DNA of 64,000 bases from Methanofollis fontis (GCF_004297185.1 NZ_PGCL01000003.1:434001-498000), one strand, 5' to 3'; shown: positions 52,257-61,570, counted from the first letter of the stretch. Numbers and translations: made by a program. The notes: a model not told the origin generated them from the sequence alone.

Positions 52257-53435
52257 TCACTCAAACAATGGATCAATCTCGGGATCATCAAACATCGAGG
52301 ACCGCTTTTCCTTCGACTTGATGACATCCTCCTTTGTTTCCCTTGCAATCTCAAACAGTTCACGTACCCGCGGCGCCTCGCCGATTGTCGCAAGCACGAC
52401 CACTGCGGCGACAAAGGTACTCTCCACCGGATAGTCGCCACCGCGGACCTCCACACCGGCGATGTTCTCCTCGACCCAGCTCTTTGCCTTCTCGACACCC
52501 TTTCTGTCCATCTCATTCGGGTTGCCGGCGACCAGAACAAGGGCGCGTTCGGCAGTGGAATAGTCGCAGGGGAGCGTGAGGCGCCCGAGCATGGCGCGGC
52601 GGACGAGTGCGATGACCTTTGCCGACTTGTCCTCGCCCATCAGCACCTCTTCGGTCTTCTCCTTCTTGGATAAACTCTCCTTGAGACCGCCGAAGAGTCC
52701 ACGCTTCTTCTTTGTCCGCTCGCTCACCATCTCGGTGACCGCATATCCGACACTCGTGATGCCGCCGCCGCGGAGGGTGTTGATGATCTCGGAGGAATCG
52801 ACGACCATCTCACCGACGCCGGCCTTGCTCACCTCGCCGGCACGGAACAGCACACCGAAACGCCGGACAATTTCGTCATTGAGCCGGGAATATGCGGTCT
52901 TGACGCTCTCACCCTCGTTTTTCCAGGCAGAGTTGTCGAAGACAAATACATTATCCGCCTCTTTAACGAGCGTCGAGAGACTTCTGGCTGCATTATAGGT
53001 ATACAGGCGCCCTTCCTCAGGGGCGGGAAGCAGACCGAGAACGTACACCGGTTCACGGTAAATCCGTTTGAGATGGCGGGCCAGCACCGGTGAACCGCCA
53101 GATCCGGTCCCGCCACCGAGACCTGCCACGATCACGAACGCATCGACATCATGGGTGCCACGCGTGTCGATGGCATTCACAATCGAATCGATCTCATCGG
53201 CGGCAATACGGGCCCCGGTGACGTTGTCAGTGCCCACACCATGACCCTTGACAACGGTCTGGCCGATCAGAATCCGGTCCTTGAGTTCGATGTTCTTGAG
53301 CCCCATCAGGTCGGTGCGGGCGGTGTTGACGGCAATTCCCCTGAAGTTGTTCATCCCGGACTTTCTGTCCTGCTCGATGAACATGTCCACCACTTTCCCG
53401 CCAGCCTGACCGAATCCTATGAAAAATACCCTCAT
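52257..53435 (-). CDS. cetZ: Tubulin/FtsZ superfamily GTPase, CetZ-like
   Basis: 392 aa. N-terminal GFGQAGGKVVDMF, the nucleotide segment NTARTDLMGLKNI and the tubulin signature AGLGGGTGSGGSPVLARHLK (about 107-126) are clear. The C-terminal half lacks the canonical FtsZ tail. CetZ proteins form dynamic polymers that control cell shape in haloarchaea. Here the gene is the first of a two-gene unit with a membrane-anchored coiled-coil protein. GCATTTATCG (minus strand, about 53462-53471) is a possible TATA box for a short-leader transcript. An FtsZ paralogue is the alternative call. Confidence 0.85.
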   Translation of the reverse strand: MRVFFIGFGQAGGKVVDMFIEQDRKSGMNNFRGIAVNTARTDLMGLKNIELKDRILIGQTVVKGHGVGTDNVTGARIAADEIDSIVNAIDTRGTHDVDAFVIVAGLGGGTGSGGSPVLARHLKRIYREPVYVLGLLPAPEEGRLYTYNAARSLSTLVKEADNVFVFDNSAWKNEGESVKTAYSRLNDEIVRRFGVLFRAGEVSKAGVGEMVVDSSEIINTLRGGGITSVGYAVTEMVSERTKKKRGLFGGLKESLSKKEKTEEVLMGEDKSAKVIALVRRAMLGRLTLPCDYSTAERALVLVAGNPNEMDRKGVEKAKSWVEENIAGVEVRGGDYPVESTFVAAVVVLATIGEAPRVRELFEIARETKEDVIKSKEKRSSMFDDPEIDPLFE

Positions 53436-53573
53436 TTATGTTCCACCATCCAGTCGGCAACAAATCGATAAATGCAAAGTTTGCTAGTAGCTGGTATCTA
53501 GCTAATAGTAGAGTTCTCATACGAGTTCAAAAACTTTCTTATGCGCTTCTGATGATACTCACTATTGCAGATT
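53436..53573. promoter_or_regulatory. Divergent promoter region between cetZ and the FAD oxidoreductase operon
   Basis: AT-rich. A minus-strand TATA candidate lies at about 53462-53471 for cetZ and TTCTTATG near 53535-53542 for the operon. TAGCT/AGCTA (about 53490-53506) forms a short inverted repeat between them, a possible operator. Confidence 0.4.
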
Positions 53574-54806
53574 ATGGATATTTGTATCATCGGAGGGGGT
53601 CTTTCAGGACTTGCCGCCTCCCTCCCCCTATCAGAGACACAGGACGTCACGATATTTGAACGCAGACCGATCGTCGGCGGCTGCCTGGCTTCCTATGACC
53701 GGGGCAACTATCAGATAGAAGAGTATTACCACCACTGCTTTGCCGGGGACCGCAGGCTTTTTTCCCTCCTCACCGATCTCGGCCTCAGCGACAGACTGGA
53801 GTGGCTGAAGGGTTCGACAGGATACTGCGTGGACGGGACGATCCATCCCCTCACCAGCCCCATCGAGATCCTCCGCTATCCGCACCTGACGATCGTCGAA
53901 AAGGCACGCCTTGCACTCCTCACCCTGCGGGCAAAAAATTTTGATCTCGGCCCCCTCGATGATGTGCCGGCCCGGGAGTTCATACTCGAACACCTCGGCG
54001 AGGGTATCTATGCCTCATTCTTTGAACCATTGCTCAGGAGCAAGTTCGGCGACCGGAGAGACGAGGTCTCGGCAGCATGGCTGATCTCCCGGATCGCCAT
54101 CAGGTCGGACCGCGGTGTTGAGGGGGAGCGCCTCGGTTATATCCGGGGGGGGTGGCATGAGCTGATCGATGCCATGGCGGAGCGTGCACAAAGCCGCGGC
54201 TGCCGGATCGAGACCGACACCCCCGTCACCGCCATCAGCAGGAAGGGCGATTGCTGGGAGGTGAACGGGCAGGTATTCGACGCCGTGCTCGCCACCGTCC
54301 CCCCGCAGGAGATCGGGCGACTCATCGGCACCGACCATTTCGCCGCCATCCCGTACCAGGGTGCCGCCTGCCTGACGATCGGACTCGACCGCGAGGTCTC
54401 ACAGGGCATATACTGGGTGAATATGAAGGATCCCGCACCCTACGGGGCGGTGGTCACCCATACCAACTTCGCCCCGCGTGAGCGTTATGGAGAGGACATC
54501 GTCTACCTCGCCTCCTATTTCGGGGAACAGCCGGCAACGGGTCTGAAGGAAACCATGCTCACCGATTTCTGTCGCCGTTTCTCTGTACCAAAGGAGTCTA
54601 TCCACTGGGCGGAGCTCGCCGTCGAGCGTCTCGCCGGCCCGGTCTACACCACCGGATTCCGGCACCTGATCCCGGCGTACGAGGAGCACGGGGTCTACCT
54701 TGCAGGCATGTACTCTCCCCCCAACTATCCGGAGCGTTCGATGGAGGGTTCGATCGCCGCCGGACAGGAGGTCGCCGCACGGATCCTGGAGGGCACGGAT
54801 GCCTGA
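53574..54806 (+). CDS. FAD-dependent oxidoreductase (amine oxidase/protoporphyrinogen oxidase-like)
   Basis: 410 aa from the ATG at 53574. Rossmann dinucleotide motif ICIIGGGLSGLAASLPLSE, then FERRPIVGGCLASYDRGNYQ, a substrate domain (HLGEGIYASFFEPLLRSKFG; GYIRGGWHELIDAMAERAQ) and a C-terminal FAD motif ending GVYLAGMYSPPNYPERSMEG. The family includes flavin-dependent desaturases and UDP-sugar mutase-like enzymes. Being first in an operon with a dolichol-phosphate sugar transferase suggests action on a polyprenol or sugar (inference). Its stop overlaps the next start by 8 nt. Confidence 0.82.
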   Translation: MDICIIGGGLSGLAASLPLSETQDVTIFERRPIVGGCLASYDRGNYQIEEYYHHCFAGDRRLFSLLTDLGLSDRLEWLKGSTGYCVDGTIHPLTSPIEILRYPHLTIVEKARLALLTLRAKNFDLGPLDDVPAREFILEHLGEGIYASFFEPLLRSKFGDRRDEVSAAWLISRIAIRSDRGVEGERLGYIRGGWHELIDAMAERAQSRGCRIETDTPVTAISRKGDCWEVNGQVFDAVLATVPPQEIGRLIGTDHFAAIPYQGAACLTIGLDREVSQGIYWVNMKDPAPYGAVVTHTNFAPRERYGEDIVYLASYFGEQPATGLKETMLTDFCRRFSVPKESIHWAELAVERLAGPVYTTGFRHLIPAYEEHGVYLAGMYSPPNYPERSMEGSIAAGQEVAARILEGTDA

Positions 54807-55515
54807 CAACGGCGTCTCGGTGATCATCCCGGTCTTCAACGACCGGGAAGCACTTGAGCGTGCGATCCCGGAATCGATCGATGCCCTTTCCGGGATTACC
54901 GGAGCCTTCGAGATCCTGGTTGCCGAGGACGGGAGTACGGACGGGAGTGCGGACCTGGTGCGGAACTGGCATGAGACTGATCCCCGCGTCATCCTCCTCC
55001 ATGCCGATGAGCGTCTGGGGCGGGGGAGGGCCCTGAACCGGGCGATCAAGAGTGCCAGCTACGGGATCGTTTGCTACTATGATGTCGACCTTGCCACCGA
55101 CATCGCACACCTCCCTGACCTTGTCGGGGCGATCCGGGACGGGGCGGATATCGCAACCGGATCCCGCCTGATGCCCGACTCCAGTATCGTCAGGAGCGGC
55201 GGGCGTGAGATCGCAAGCCGCGGGTACAACCTCCTGGTCCGCACGATCCTCCGCAGTCGACTCTACGACCACCAGTGCGGCTTCAAGGCATTCCGGAGGG
55301 ACCGGATCCTGACCCTCATCCCTGAAGTGCAGGCGCCCCACTGGTTCTGGGACACCGAGGTGCTGGTGCGGGGGCAGCGGAAGGGATGGCGGGTCGCCGA
55401 GTTCCCGGTCGTCTGGAACGAGGGACCGGGAACGACCGTCCGGTTCAAGGACGTTTTCTCGATGGGATCGCAGATCATCGGGCTCTGGTGGCAATTGCAT
55501 GTGGCGAAAGGTTAG
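54799..55515 (+). CDS. Glycosyltransferase family 2 (dolichyl-phosphate sugar synthase-like)
   Basis: 238 aa GT-A enzyme: VSVIIPVFNDREALERAIPE, the VAEDGSTDGSADLV nucleotide loop, YYDVDLATDIAHLPDLV (metal DxD-like) and ATGSRLMPDS, then DHQCGFKAFRRDRIL typical of DPM1/GtrB-like enzymes, with FWDTEVLVRGQRKGW. It would transfer a sugar from a nucleotide to polyprenyl phosphate on the cytosolic face. No membrane helices are appended. It overlaps the flippase-like gene by 17 nt. Confidence 0.88.
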   Translation: MPDNGVSVIIPVFNDREALERAIPESIDALSGITGAFEILVAEDGSTDGSADLVRNWHETDPRVILLHADERLGRGRALNRAIKSASYGIVCYYDVDLATDIAHLPDLVGAIRDGADIATGSRLMPDSSIVRSGGREIASRGYNLLVRTILRSRLYDHQCGFKAFRRDRILTLIPEVQAPHWFWDTEVLVRGQRKGWRVAEFPVVWNEGPGTTVRFKDVFSMGSQIIGLWWQLHVAKG

Positions 55516-56470
55516 CGCCGTCCTGATCCCGACCTGCATCGCCGCCGGGATCCTGGCATTCATGCTCTGGCGCGTCTGGGACGACCTGGTCGTCACCATT
55601 TCAAGCGCCGATCCCCTCTACCTTGCCATCGCCGTCATCGTCTGCACCCTTGCATGGGTGATGCGCGGCTGGCGGTACAGGGCAATCCTTGCAGGACTCT
55701 CGGTGCGTGCGACTCTCGGTTTCTCCACGGCCTGCATCTTTCTCTCCCAGACCGCCAACCTCATCGTCCCCGCCCGACTCGGGGATCTGGTCAGGATCTT
55801 CATCCTCAAGCACGAGGGGATGGCAGGATATTCACAGGGTGTATCCTCCCTGATCATCGAGCGGATCTTCGACGTCGTCACCGTGGCGCTCCTCGGACTG
55901 ATCGCCCTGCCCTTCGTCATCGGGACGCCGGAATGGTTTTTACCGCTGATCGCCGTCCCTATCGTCGGCGGCGCCCTCTTCGCGGTGTTCCTGATGCTCT
56001 TCGGGGAGCGCACCTCCGACAACCGTTACCTCAGGATCATCTACGACATGCTCGCCGAGATCAGGGCGGCGTCCCTGAACCCGTCGGCCCTGATCATTCT
56101 GGGTCTCTCCTCGGTGGCGATCTGGCTCGTGGACATCGCCGTGTGTGCCATCGTCATCCTGATGTTCGGCGAGATGGTCCCGATCAGCGTGGTTATACTG
56201 GCGGTGGTCATCGGCAACCTGGTGAAGGCCGTCCCGATCACGCCCGGCGGTGTTGGCACCTATGAGTTCGCCCTCGCCGTCACCTTCGAACTCGCCGGCA
56301 CCGCCCCGGCAACCGCCACGGTGATCGCCGTCGTCGATCACCTGATCAAAAACCTGGTCACCCTCGGCGGCGGGATCGTCTCCCTCTATTACTTCGGCGA
56401 CTGGGCGGTGTCCCTGATGAAACGCTCGTTCTCCGAAGGGATCAGCAGGGAGGAACTGCGTGAGTCCTGA
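55499..56470 (+). CDS. Lysylphosphatidylglycerol synthetase-type membrane protein (putative flippase, UPF0104)
   Basis: 323 aa with about 8 helices. Signatures are WRYRAILAGLSVRATLGFST, SQTANLIVPARLGDLVRIFI, SSLIIERIFDVVTVALLGL and PITPGGVGTYEFALAVTFEL. This is the membrane half of MprF/AglD-like proteins, which flip lipids; no aminoacyltransferase domain is attached. Next to a dolichyl-phosphate sugar synthase it probably moves the lipid-linked sugar to the outer face. It overlaps the YYY gene by 11 nt. Confidence 0.87.
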   Translation: MWRKVSAVLIPTCIAAGILAFMLWRVWDDLVVTISSADPLYLAIAVIVCTLAWVMRGWRYRAILAGLSVRATLGFSTACIFLSQTANLIVPARLGDLVRIFILKHEGMAGYSQGVSSLIIERIFDVVTVALLGLIALPFVIGTPEWFLPLIAVPIVGGALFAVFLMLFGERTSDNRYLRIIYDMLAEIRAASLNPSALIILGLSSVAIWLVDIAVCAIVILMFGEMVPISVVILAVVIGNLVKAVPITPGGVGTYEFALAVTFELAGTAPATATVIAVVDHLIKNLVTLGGGIVSLYYFGDWAVSLMKRSFSEGISREELRES

Positions 56471-58436
56471 GATGCAGGCCCTCATGGTCGTCTCATGGCT
56501 CATTCTGCTAAAATTTCTCCAGGTTGCCCTCTGGCCCCGTCTGGCCCCCACCCTCCATGAATACGCCTATCCGGCGGCATATCCCCTCTCAATCCTTGTT
56601 TTTGGCGCCGTATCATGGTATGCGGCCCTGATCGGTCTCCCGGTCTGGAGCGCCCTCCTCCCCTTTCTCATCCTCGCCGGATATGCGGTGCGGAAGGGGG
56701 AGTATACACCCGAAAAATTTCGGCCCTCACTCCACTGGGACGCCGTGTTTATCGTATTCTTCTGTATGATGCTGGGGTTCCGGTTTGTGAACCCGTCCAT
56801 CTCCTTTGCCGAGAAGTTCATGGACCACGCCTTTCTCGCCTCGATCATGCGCGATCCCGCCGTCCCGCCCCTTGACCCCTGGTTTGCAGGTGGCTACCTC
56901 GATGTCTATTATTACCTGGGCTACTGGATCGTCGGCGCCCTCGGGACGGTCGCCGCCGTCCCTTCGACGGTCGCCTTCAACCTCGGTCTCCCGACAGTGC
57001 TCGGCGCCTCTGCGGTGACGGCCTATGCCATCGGGCGCCTGCTTGTGCCGAAGGTCGCATGGATCACCCTGATCCTGTTTTTCCTCCCTGACCCGGCATT
57101 CTTCCATGAGATCCTCCTCGGATCCGGGATGCAGACGCTGCTCTGGAACAGTACGCGCGTGATCGACGGCACCATCAACGAGTACACGGCATTCTCATTC
57201 CTCTGGGGGGATCTCCATCCCCATGTCGTCGGCATCTTCGTGCAGTTCCTGCTCATCTTCCTCATCGCCTATTCCCTCACCCACTGGGAGAAATGCGACC
57301 GGAACGCACGCATCCTGCTCATCGGGGCGATGGCCCTCGCCCTCGGTTCGATGCCGCCGATCAACTCCTGGGATGTCCTGCTCTACGCCCCCCTGGTGGT
57401 GGCGACGGGCATCCTGATCTGGCGACGGTACGGGGACTTCAGTCTGCTTCTCGCCGTTCCGCCCCTCGCCGTCCTCGTGTATGCCCCCTATTATCTGATG
57501 CTCAACAGTGCGGGTGTCGAGGGGGCGGGCATGGTGACGGTCGTCTCTGACCCGATCAGGTTTCTGCTGGTCTTCGGGTTCTTCCTGGCGGTGCTCTTTA
57601 TCAGGGAGTTGGGGGCGGTCCGGCATGCCCCATGGGTTCTCATCCCCCCCGCCCTGCTCACCGTTGGCGGCTATATATCGGCAGCAATCGCCGCCTTCCC
57701 TCTCACCGCCATCGTCCTGCGGCGTCGGTGGACACCCACCGATCTCCTCCTCTCCTTCGGGCTACTGATCCTCATCGCCTGTGAATTCGTATTCCTGAAG
57801 GACAATATGGGCGGTGCGAACGAACGACTGAACACCGTGTTCAAGTGTTATTCTGTTGCATGGATCCTGATCGGCACCGGCGTGATGGTAACGCTCGGGG
57901 AGTGGATCACAGGGCAGGGATGGACCGGACGGTTCAACCGGTCACAATGGCGGCTGCTCGCCGTCGCTGCCGCTGTCGCACTCCTCATCACCCCCTTTGC
58001 GCTGAACCTCACCTTCGGTTATGATGGATATACTCTCGACGGCATTGCCTGGGTGAATGATCAGCACCCCGGCGATGCAGACGCCGTGGCATGGCTGCGC
58101 GGGCATTCGGGCGAGCATGTGCTGGTGGAGGCGGTGGGGAGCGATTACTCGTATGCCGGGCGTGTGTCGGCGTTCACCGGCATCCCGGCGATCCTGGGGC
58201 AACCCTTCCATGAACAGATGTGGCGGGATGATTGGGAGAGTATATCCGGACGAAAAAATGACGTTCAGGCGATATACGAGGAGCCCACCAGGTCGATCGC
58301 GCTGATGGATCGCTACGGTGCCGACCTGCTGTATGTCGGCGACCTCGAACGCCAGACCTACCAGATACGACTCCCTTCGGAGGGGCTCGAAACGGCGTGG
58401 GAGGGGGACGGCGTCACGGTCTACAGGCGGACGTGA
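56460..58436 (+). CDS. YYY-domain (DUF2298, Chlor_Arch_YYY) membrane protein
   Basis: 658 aa from a GTG at 56460, with about 13-14 helices and a soluble C-terminal domain (about 520-658). The naming motif is visible as GGYLDVYYYLGYWIVGALG (about 143-161). NEYTAFSFLWGDLHPHVVGI and SMPPINSWDVLLYAPLVVAT are also conserved in this Chloroflexi/Archaea family. GT-C-like topology suggests use of a lipid-linked sugar donor at the outer face, but no activity is proven. Last gene of the FAD-GT2-flippase operon; the Agl23-type protein at 48972 is a common genomic companion. Confidence 0.85.
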   Translation: MSPEMQALMVVSWLILLKFLQVALWPRLAPTLHEYAYPAAYPLSILVFGAVSWYAALIGLPVWSALLPFLILAGYAVRKGEYTPEKFRPSLHWDAVFIVFFCMMLGFRFVNPSISFAEKFMDHAFLASIMRDPAVPPLDPWFAGGYLDVYYYLGYWIVGALGTVAAVPSTVAFNLGLPTVLGASAVTAYAIGRLLVPKVAWITLILFFLPDPAFFHEILLGSGMQTLLWNSTRVIDGTINEYTAFSFLWGDLHPHVVGIFVQFLLIFLIAYSLTHWEKCDRNARILLIGAMALALGSMPPINSWDVLLYAPLVVATGILIWRRYGDFSLLLAVPPLAVLVYAPYYLMLNSAGVEGAGMVTVVSDPIRFLLVFGFFLAVLFIRELGAVRHAPWVLIPPALLTVGGYISAAIAAFPLTAIVLRRRWTPTDLLLSFGLLILIACEFVFLKDNMGGANERLNTVFKCYSVAWILIGTGVMVTLGEWITGQGWTGRFNRSQWRLLAVAAAVALLITPFALNLTFGYDGYTLDGIAWVNDQHPGDADAVAWLRGHSGEHVLVEAVGSDYSYAGRVSAFTGIPAILGQPFHEQMWRDDWESISGRKNDVQAIYEEPTRSIALMDRYGADLLYVGDLERQTYQIRLPSEGLETAWEGDGVTVYRRT

Positions 58437-58532
58437 GGAAGTTTTATCAGTTTTCCTGTCGAACTTGTTTGGCTATTCAATCACACCTGATGATTGATGA
58501 AGGAGAGACTACGCTCCTGAATGAGGTGAACC
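58437..58532 (+). promoter_or_regulatory. Promoter and ribosome site of the L7Ae operon
   Basis: AGTTTTATCAG (58439-58449) is a TATA candidate and GAGGTGAACC precedes the ATG at 58533. A GGAG/CTCC pair (58502-58517 region) could form a small leader hairpin. Confidence 0.4.
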
Positions 58533-58901
58533 ATGGCAAAGTCATACGTTACATTCGAAGTTTCTGAAGATATTCAGAATAAGGCGCTCGAATCACTCGA
58601 GATCGCCCGTGATACCGGCAAGATCAAGAAGGGGTCCAACGAGGCCACCAAGTGCATCGAGCGCGGCACCGCCCAGCTGGTGCTCATCGGTTCCGATGTC
58701 GAGCCCGAAGAGATCGTGATGCACCTCGCCCCCCTGTGTGAGGAGAAGCAGATCCCGTACGTCTTCATCGGGAAACAGAACGAGATCGGTGCGGCAAGCG
58801 GCCTCAGTGTCGGTTCCGCTGCGGCGGCCATCGTAAAGCCCGGCAAGGCAAAGGAACTCGTTGAAGAGGTTGCAAAGCAGGTCGGCGAACTGAGGGCCTG
58901 A
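58533..58901 (+). CDS. rpl7ae: Ribosomal protein L7Ae
   Basis: 122 aa. Binds kink-turns in 23S rRNA, box C/D and H/ACA guide RNAs and RNase P RNA. The family core is seen in [58 protein letters not shown] and the C-terminal [17 protein letters not shown]. First gene of the classic archaeal L7Ae-S28e-L24e-Ndk operon. Confidence 0.97.
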   Translation: MAKSYVTFEVSEDIQNKALESLEIARDTGKIKKGSNEATKCIERGTAQLVLIGSDVEPEEIVMHLAPLCEEKQIPYVFIGKQNEIGAASGLSVGSAAAAIVKPGKAKELVEEVAKQVGELRA

Positions 58902-58915
58902 AGGGGGAGTTCTGA

Positions 58916-59122
58916 ATGGCAGACGGAACACCCGCAGAGGTCATCGAGGTCATCGGCAGCACGGGCATGCATGGCGAGGCCATGCAGGTGAAGTGCCGCA
59001 TCCTCGAGGGCAACAATAAGGGCCGGATCATCACCCGCAATACTGTCGGCCCCATCCGCGAGGGCGATGTTCTGATGCTCCTCGAGACCGAGCGCGAAGC
59101 AAAGAAACTGTCGAGGCGGTGA
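58916..59122 (+). CDS. rps28e: Ribosomal protein S28e
   Basis: 68 aa: [40 protein letters not shown] and [20 protein letters not shown] are all canonical. A GGGGGAG ribosome site lies just before the ATG. Confidence 0.96.
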   Translation: MADGTPAEVIEVIGSTGMHGEAMQVKCRILEGNNKGRIITRNTVGPIREGDVLMLLETEREAKKLSRR

Positions 59123-59127
59123 AGAGG

Positions 59128-59319
59128 ATGGTCGAGACCTACAAGTGCAGCTTCTGCGGCGAGAGCATCGAACCCGGCACCGGGAGGCTCTTTGTCCGCA
59201 AGGACGGCGCACTCTTCTACTTCTGTTCAACGAAGTGCCGCAAGAACTATGAACTCAAGCGCGTCCCCCGCCGTGTCACCTGGACTGAAGCCGGCAGGAA
59301 GGCGCTCGGGAAGGAGTGA
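59128..59319 (+). CDS. rpl24e: Ribosomal protein L24e
   Basis: 63 aa from the ATG at 59128; a GTG at 59119 would add three residues and overlap S28e. It carries the zinc-binding pattern [13 protein letters not shown] ... [14 protein letters not shown]. Usual length for archaeal L24e. Confidence 0.95.
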   Translation: MVETYKCSFCGESIEPGTGRLFVRKDGALFYFCSTKCRKNYELKRVPRRVTWTEAGRKALGKE

Positions 59320-59324
59320 AACGG

Positions 59325-59774
59325 ATGGACCGCACCTTTGTGATGATCAAGCCCGATGGAGTCCAGCGCGGCATCATCGGAGCGATCATCTCCCGGCTTG
59401 AGGCGAAGGGCCTCAAGCTGGTGGCGGCAAAGCTCACCATGCTGCCCGAGGAGAAGGTGATGGAGCACTATGCCGAGCACGTCGAGAAGCCGTTCTTCCC
59501 GTCGCTGAAGGCCTATGTGATGTCCGGACCCGTCCTCACCATGGTCTGGGAGGGACGGGGCTCGGTCGCCATCGTCCGCAGGATCGTCGGTGCCACCAAC
59601 CCGGCCGAAGCGGCGCCCGGCACCATCAGGGGCGACATGGGCATGGAAACCGGCAAAAACGTGATCCATGCCTCCGACTCGGATGAGAGCGCTGCACGCG
59701 AGATTGCGATCCACTTCTCGGCAGACGAACTCGTCGACTACACCCGTATCGACGAACCGGTTCTCTACGAGTAA
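59325..59774 (+). CDS. ndk: Nucleoside diphosphate kinase
   Basis: 149 aa from the ATG at 59325, with GGAG upstream. Transfers the gamma phosphate between nucleoside tri- and diphosphates. [32 protein letters not shown] and the active-site His in [14 protein letters not shown] are canonical. Last gene of the ribosomal operon; a T-rich run (CTTTTTTTG) follows near 59797 and may terminate it. Confidence 0.97.
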   Translation: MDRTFVMIKPDGVQRGIIGAIISRLEAKGLKLVAAKLTMLPEEKVMEHYAEHVEKPFFPSLKAYVMSGPVLTMVWEGRGSVAIVRRIVGATNPAEAAPGTIRGDMGMETGKNVIHASDSDESAAREIAIHFSADELVDYTRIDEPVLYE

Positions 59775-59866
59775 ATCACCGGAATTTCCCGGTTACTTTT
59801 TTTGTGTATTTTTCCCTCTTGAAGAGAGGGATGCCGTTCTGGTGCTCCACACCGTTCACCGGACCC

Positions 59867-61570
59867 TCAATTGTCAAAATGCATGCTGATCCGGCACTCC
59901 CGACCATCGCACGCACTCGACACACGGTCGGCGAACCGCCGGATCATCACGGCCGAAAGGCGGGCGATCGCCGATTCGTCCTCGAGAAGATCGTCCTCTG
60001 TGGGGGGCGACGACGAAAGGTCCACCGGTCCGCCGGGGACGGTGACCTGGATATCAAGGTTGAACTCGTCATATGCTGCCGTCACCTGCAGCGGACGGTC
60101 GATCCGTCCGAGGACGGCGAGCATCTCAACGCATTCGGTGAGGGCCGATGTGGCGCGGACGATCACGTCCCTGGGCGCACCCCAGGCGGCACCCTGCCGC
60201 TCCATGAATGCATGGACGCTCCCTGCATATCGCTCCCCAGGTTCGAGGGTCATCTCCTGCTCCTGCCTGAGCCCGATCCGCATCACCAGGTTCAGGAGAA
60301 TCACGCAGACGGTCGCAAGCGAGAGGGAGGAGGAGAAGACGGGCTGGATCGAGGGGTGCATCCCCGCATAGATCTCAGGGAAGATATCCACCGAAAGACC
60401 GAATATCAGGGAGATCCCGACAACAAAGGTCTTCCGTGCATCGAGCATCCGCGAGGTGATGATCGAGAGACCGGTGATGATCATGAAGGAGACGGCAAAG
60501 ATGAGGGCGGCACCCATCACCGGCGCCGGCATGATCACAAACACTCCCGCCAGTTTCGGGAAAAAAGCGAGGGCGACCAGGATCGCCCCGATCGAAAAGG
60601 CGATCACCCTGCTTGCGGCACTGGTGGCAATGGAAAGCCCGATATTCGAGGACGAGGTCGACTGCCCCATCCCCCCCACGATACCGGCGACGACCGCCCC
60701 CGCACCGTCCGCGAGGATGCCGCCGCTGATATTGGTCATGTCGGGCCGTTTCCATTCGGGATCATTGATTTTCTGGCACGAGGTCAGGTCTCCGACACTC
60801 TTCAGGGACGAGCAGATGATGGCAACAAAAAACGGAACGATGAGAACGGGATCGAAGGCCCAGCCAAAATAGGAGAGGTCCGGGGCCTCAAAGAGGGGCC
60901 GCGCCATGACCAAACCGATCTCCGCACTGCCGATGAGCCCGAGGGCATAGGCCGCGATATACCCGACGATCATCCCGATCAGCACCGAGTAGAGCTTCAG
61001 CGACCCCCTCCCCCAGACATTCATCCCGACCATCGTAGCGAGGGTGATCAGGGCGACGGCGAGCGCGGCGGGATTCCCCACGTCACCTTCCCAGCCGAAG
61101 AAGAGCGGGACCGCAAGCGGGATGACGGCGACGCCGACCATCATCACCACAACGCCGGTGACCTCGGCAGGGAACAGGAAACGCAATTTCGGCAGGATTC
61201 TGGAGAATAGGCCCTCGAACATTCCTGCAAGCGCGGTCATCCCGAACACCAGATGGAGACCCCCTGTCTGGGCGGCGAGGATCGAGGCGGAAAGATAGGA
61301 CGGACCCGCCACCGACGGGCAGAGATATCCCGAACCGACGCCGCGGCGCCCGAGGGCCTGGATGACGGTGGCAATGCCGGCTGCAAGCATCGTCATCGAG
61401 ACCATGAACCCGGCCATCTCGTCACTTCCCCCCATCGCCCTGACAATCACGATCGGAAAAATGAGACTGATTGAGATGATGAACACGTGCTGGAGGCCGA
61501 GGACGGCGAGCACAGGCAGGGAAGGGCGGTCATCGAGGCCATAGATGAGGTCCGGGGGTTTCTGGTTCAT
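59867..61570 (-). CDS. NCS2 (uracil/xanthine) permease with C-terminal HATPase-like domain
   Basis: 567 aa from the ATG at 61570. The membrane part (about 1-430) is an NCS2 transporter: VLAVLGLQHVFIISISLIFP, GVGSGYLCPSVAGPSYLSAS and GGMGQSTSSSNIGLSIATSA. About 130 residues follow, with the outline of an RsbW-type HATPase: ATSALTECVEML in place of the N box, a beta section and a final ARLSAVMIRRFADRVSSACD. The ATP-binding G boxes are not evident. The fusion suggests regulation of transport; the substrate is likely a nucleobase but unproven. Confidence 0.88.
   Translation of the reverse strand: MNQKPPDLIYGLDDRPSLPVLAVLGLQHVFIISISLIFPIVIVRAMGGSDEMAGFMVSMTMLAAGIATVIQALGRRGVGSGYLCPSVAGPSYLSASILAAQTGGLHLVFGMTALAGMFEGLFSRILPKLRFLFPAEVTGVVVMMVGVAVIPLAVPLFFGWEGDVGNPAALAVALITLATMVGMNVWGRGSLKLYSVLIGMIVGYIAAYALGLIGSAEIGLVMARPLFEAPDLSYFGWAFDPVLIVPFFVAIICSSLKSVGDLTSCQKINDPEWKRPDMTNISGGILADGAGAVVAGIVGGMGQSTSSSNIGLSIATSAASRVIAFSIGAILVALAFFPKLAGVFVIMPAPVMGAALIFAVSFMIITGLSIITSRMLDARKTFVVGISLIFGLSVDIFPEIYAGMHPSIQPVFSSSLSLATVCVILLNLVMRIGLRQEQEMTLEPGERYAGSVHAFMERQGAAWGAPRDVIVRATSALTECVEMLAVLGRIDRPLQVTAAYDEFNLDIQVTVPGGPVDLSSSPPTEDDLLEDESAIARLSAVMIRRFADRVSSACDGRECRISMHFDN

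Noticed and set aside
59804-61210. A 468-aa open frame antisense to the NCS2 permease
   Set aside because: Highly charged composition (Asp/Gly/Arg/His) typical of a shadow of a hydrophobic protein; no start signal.
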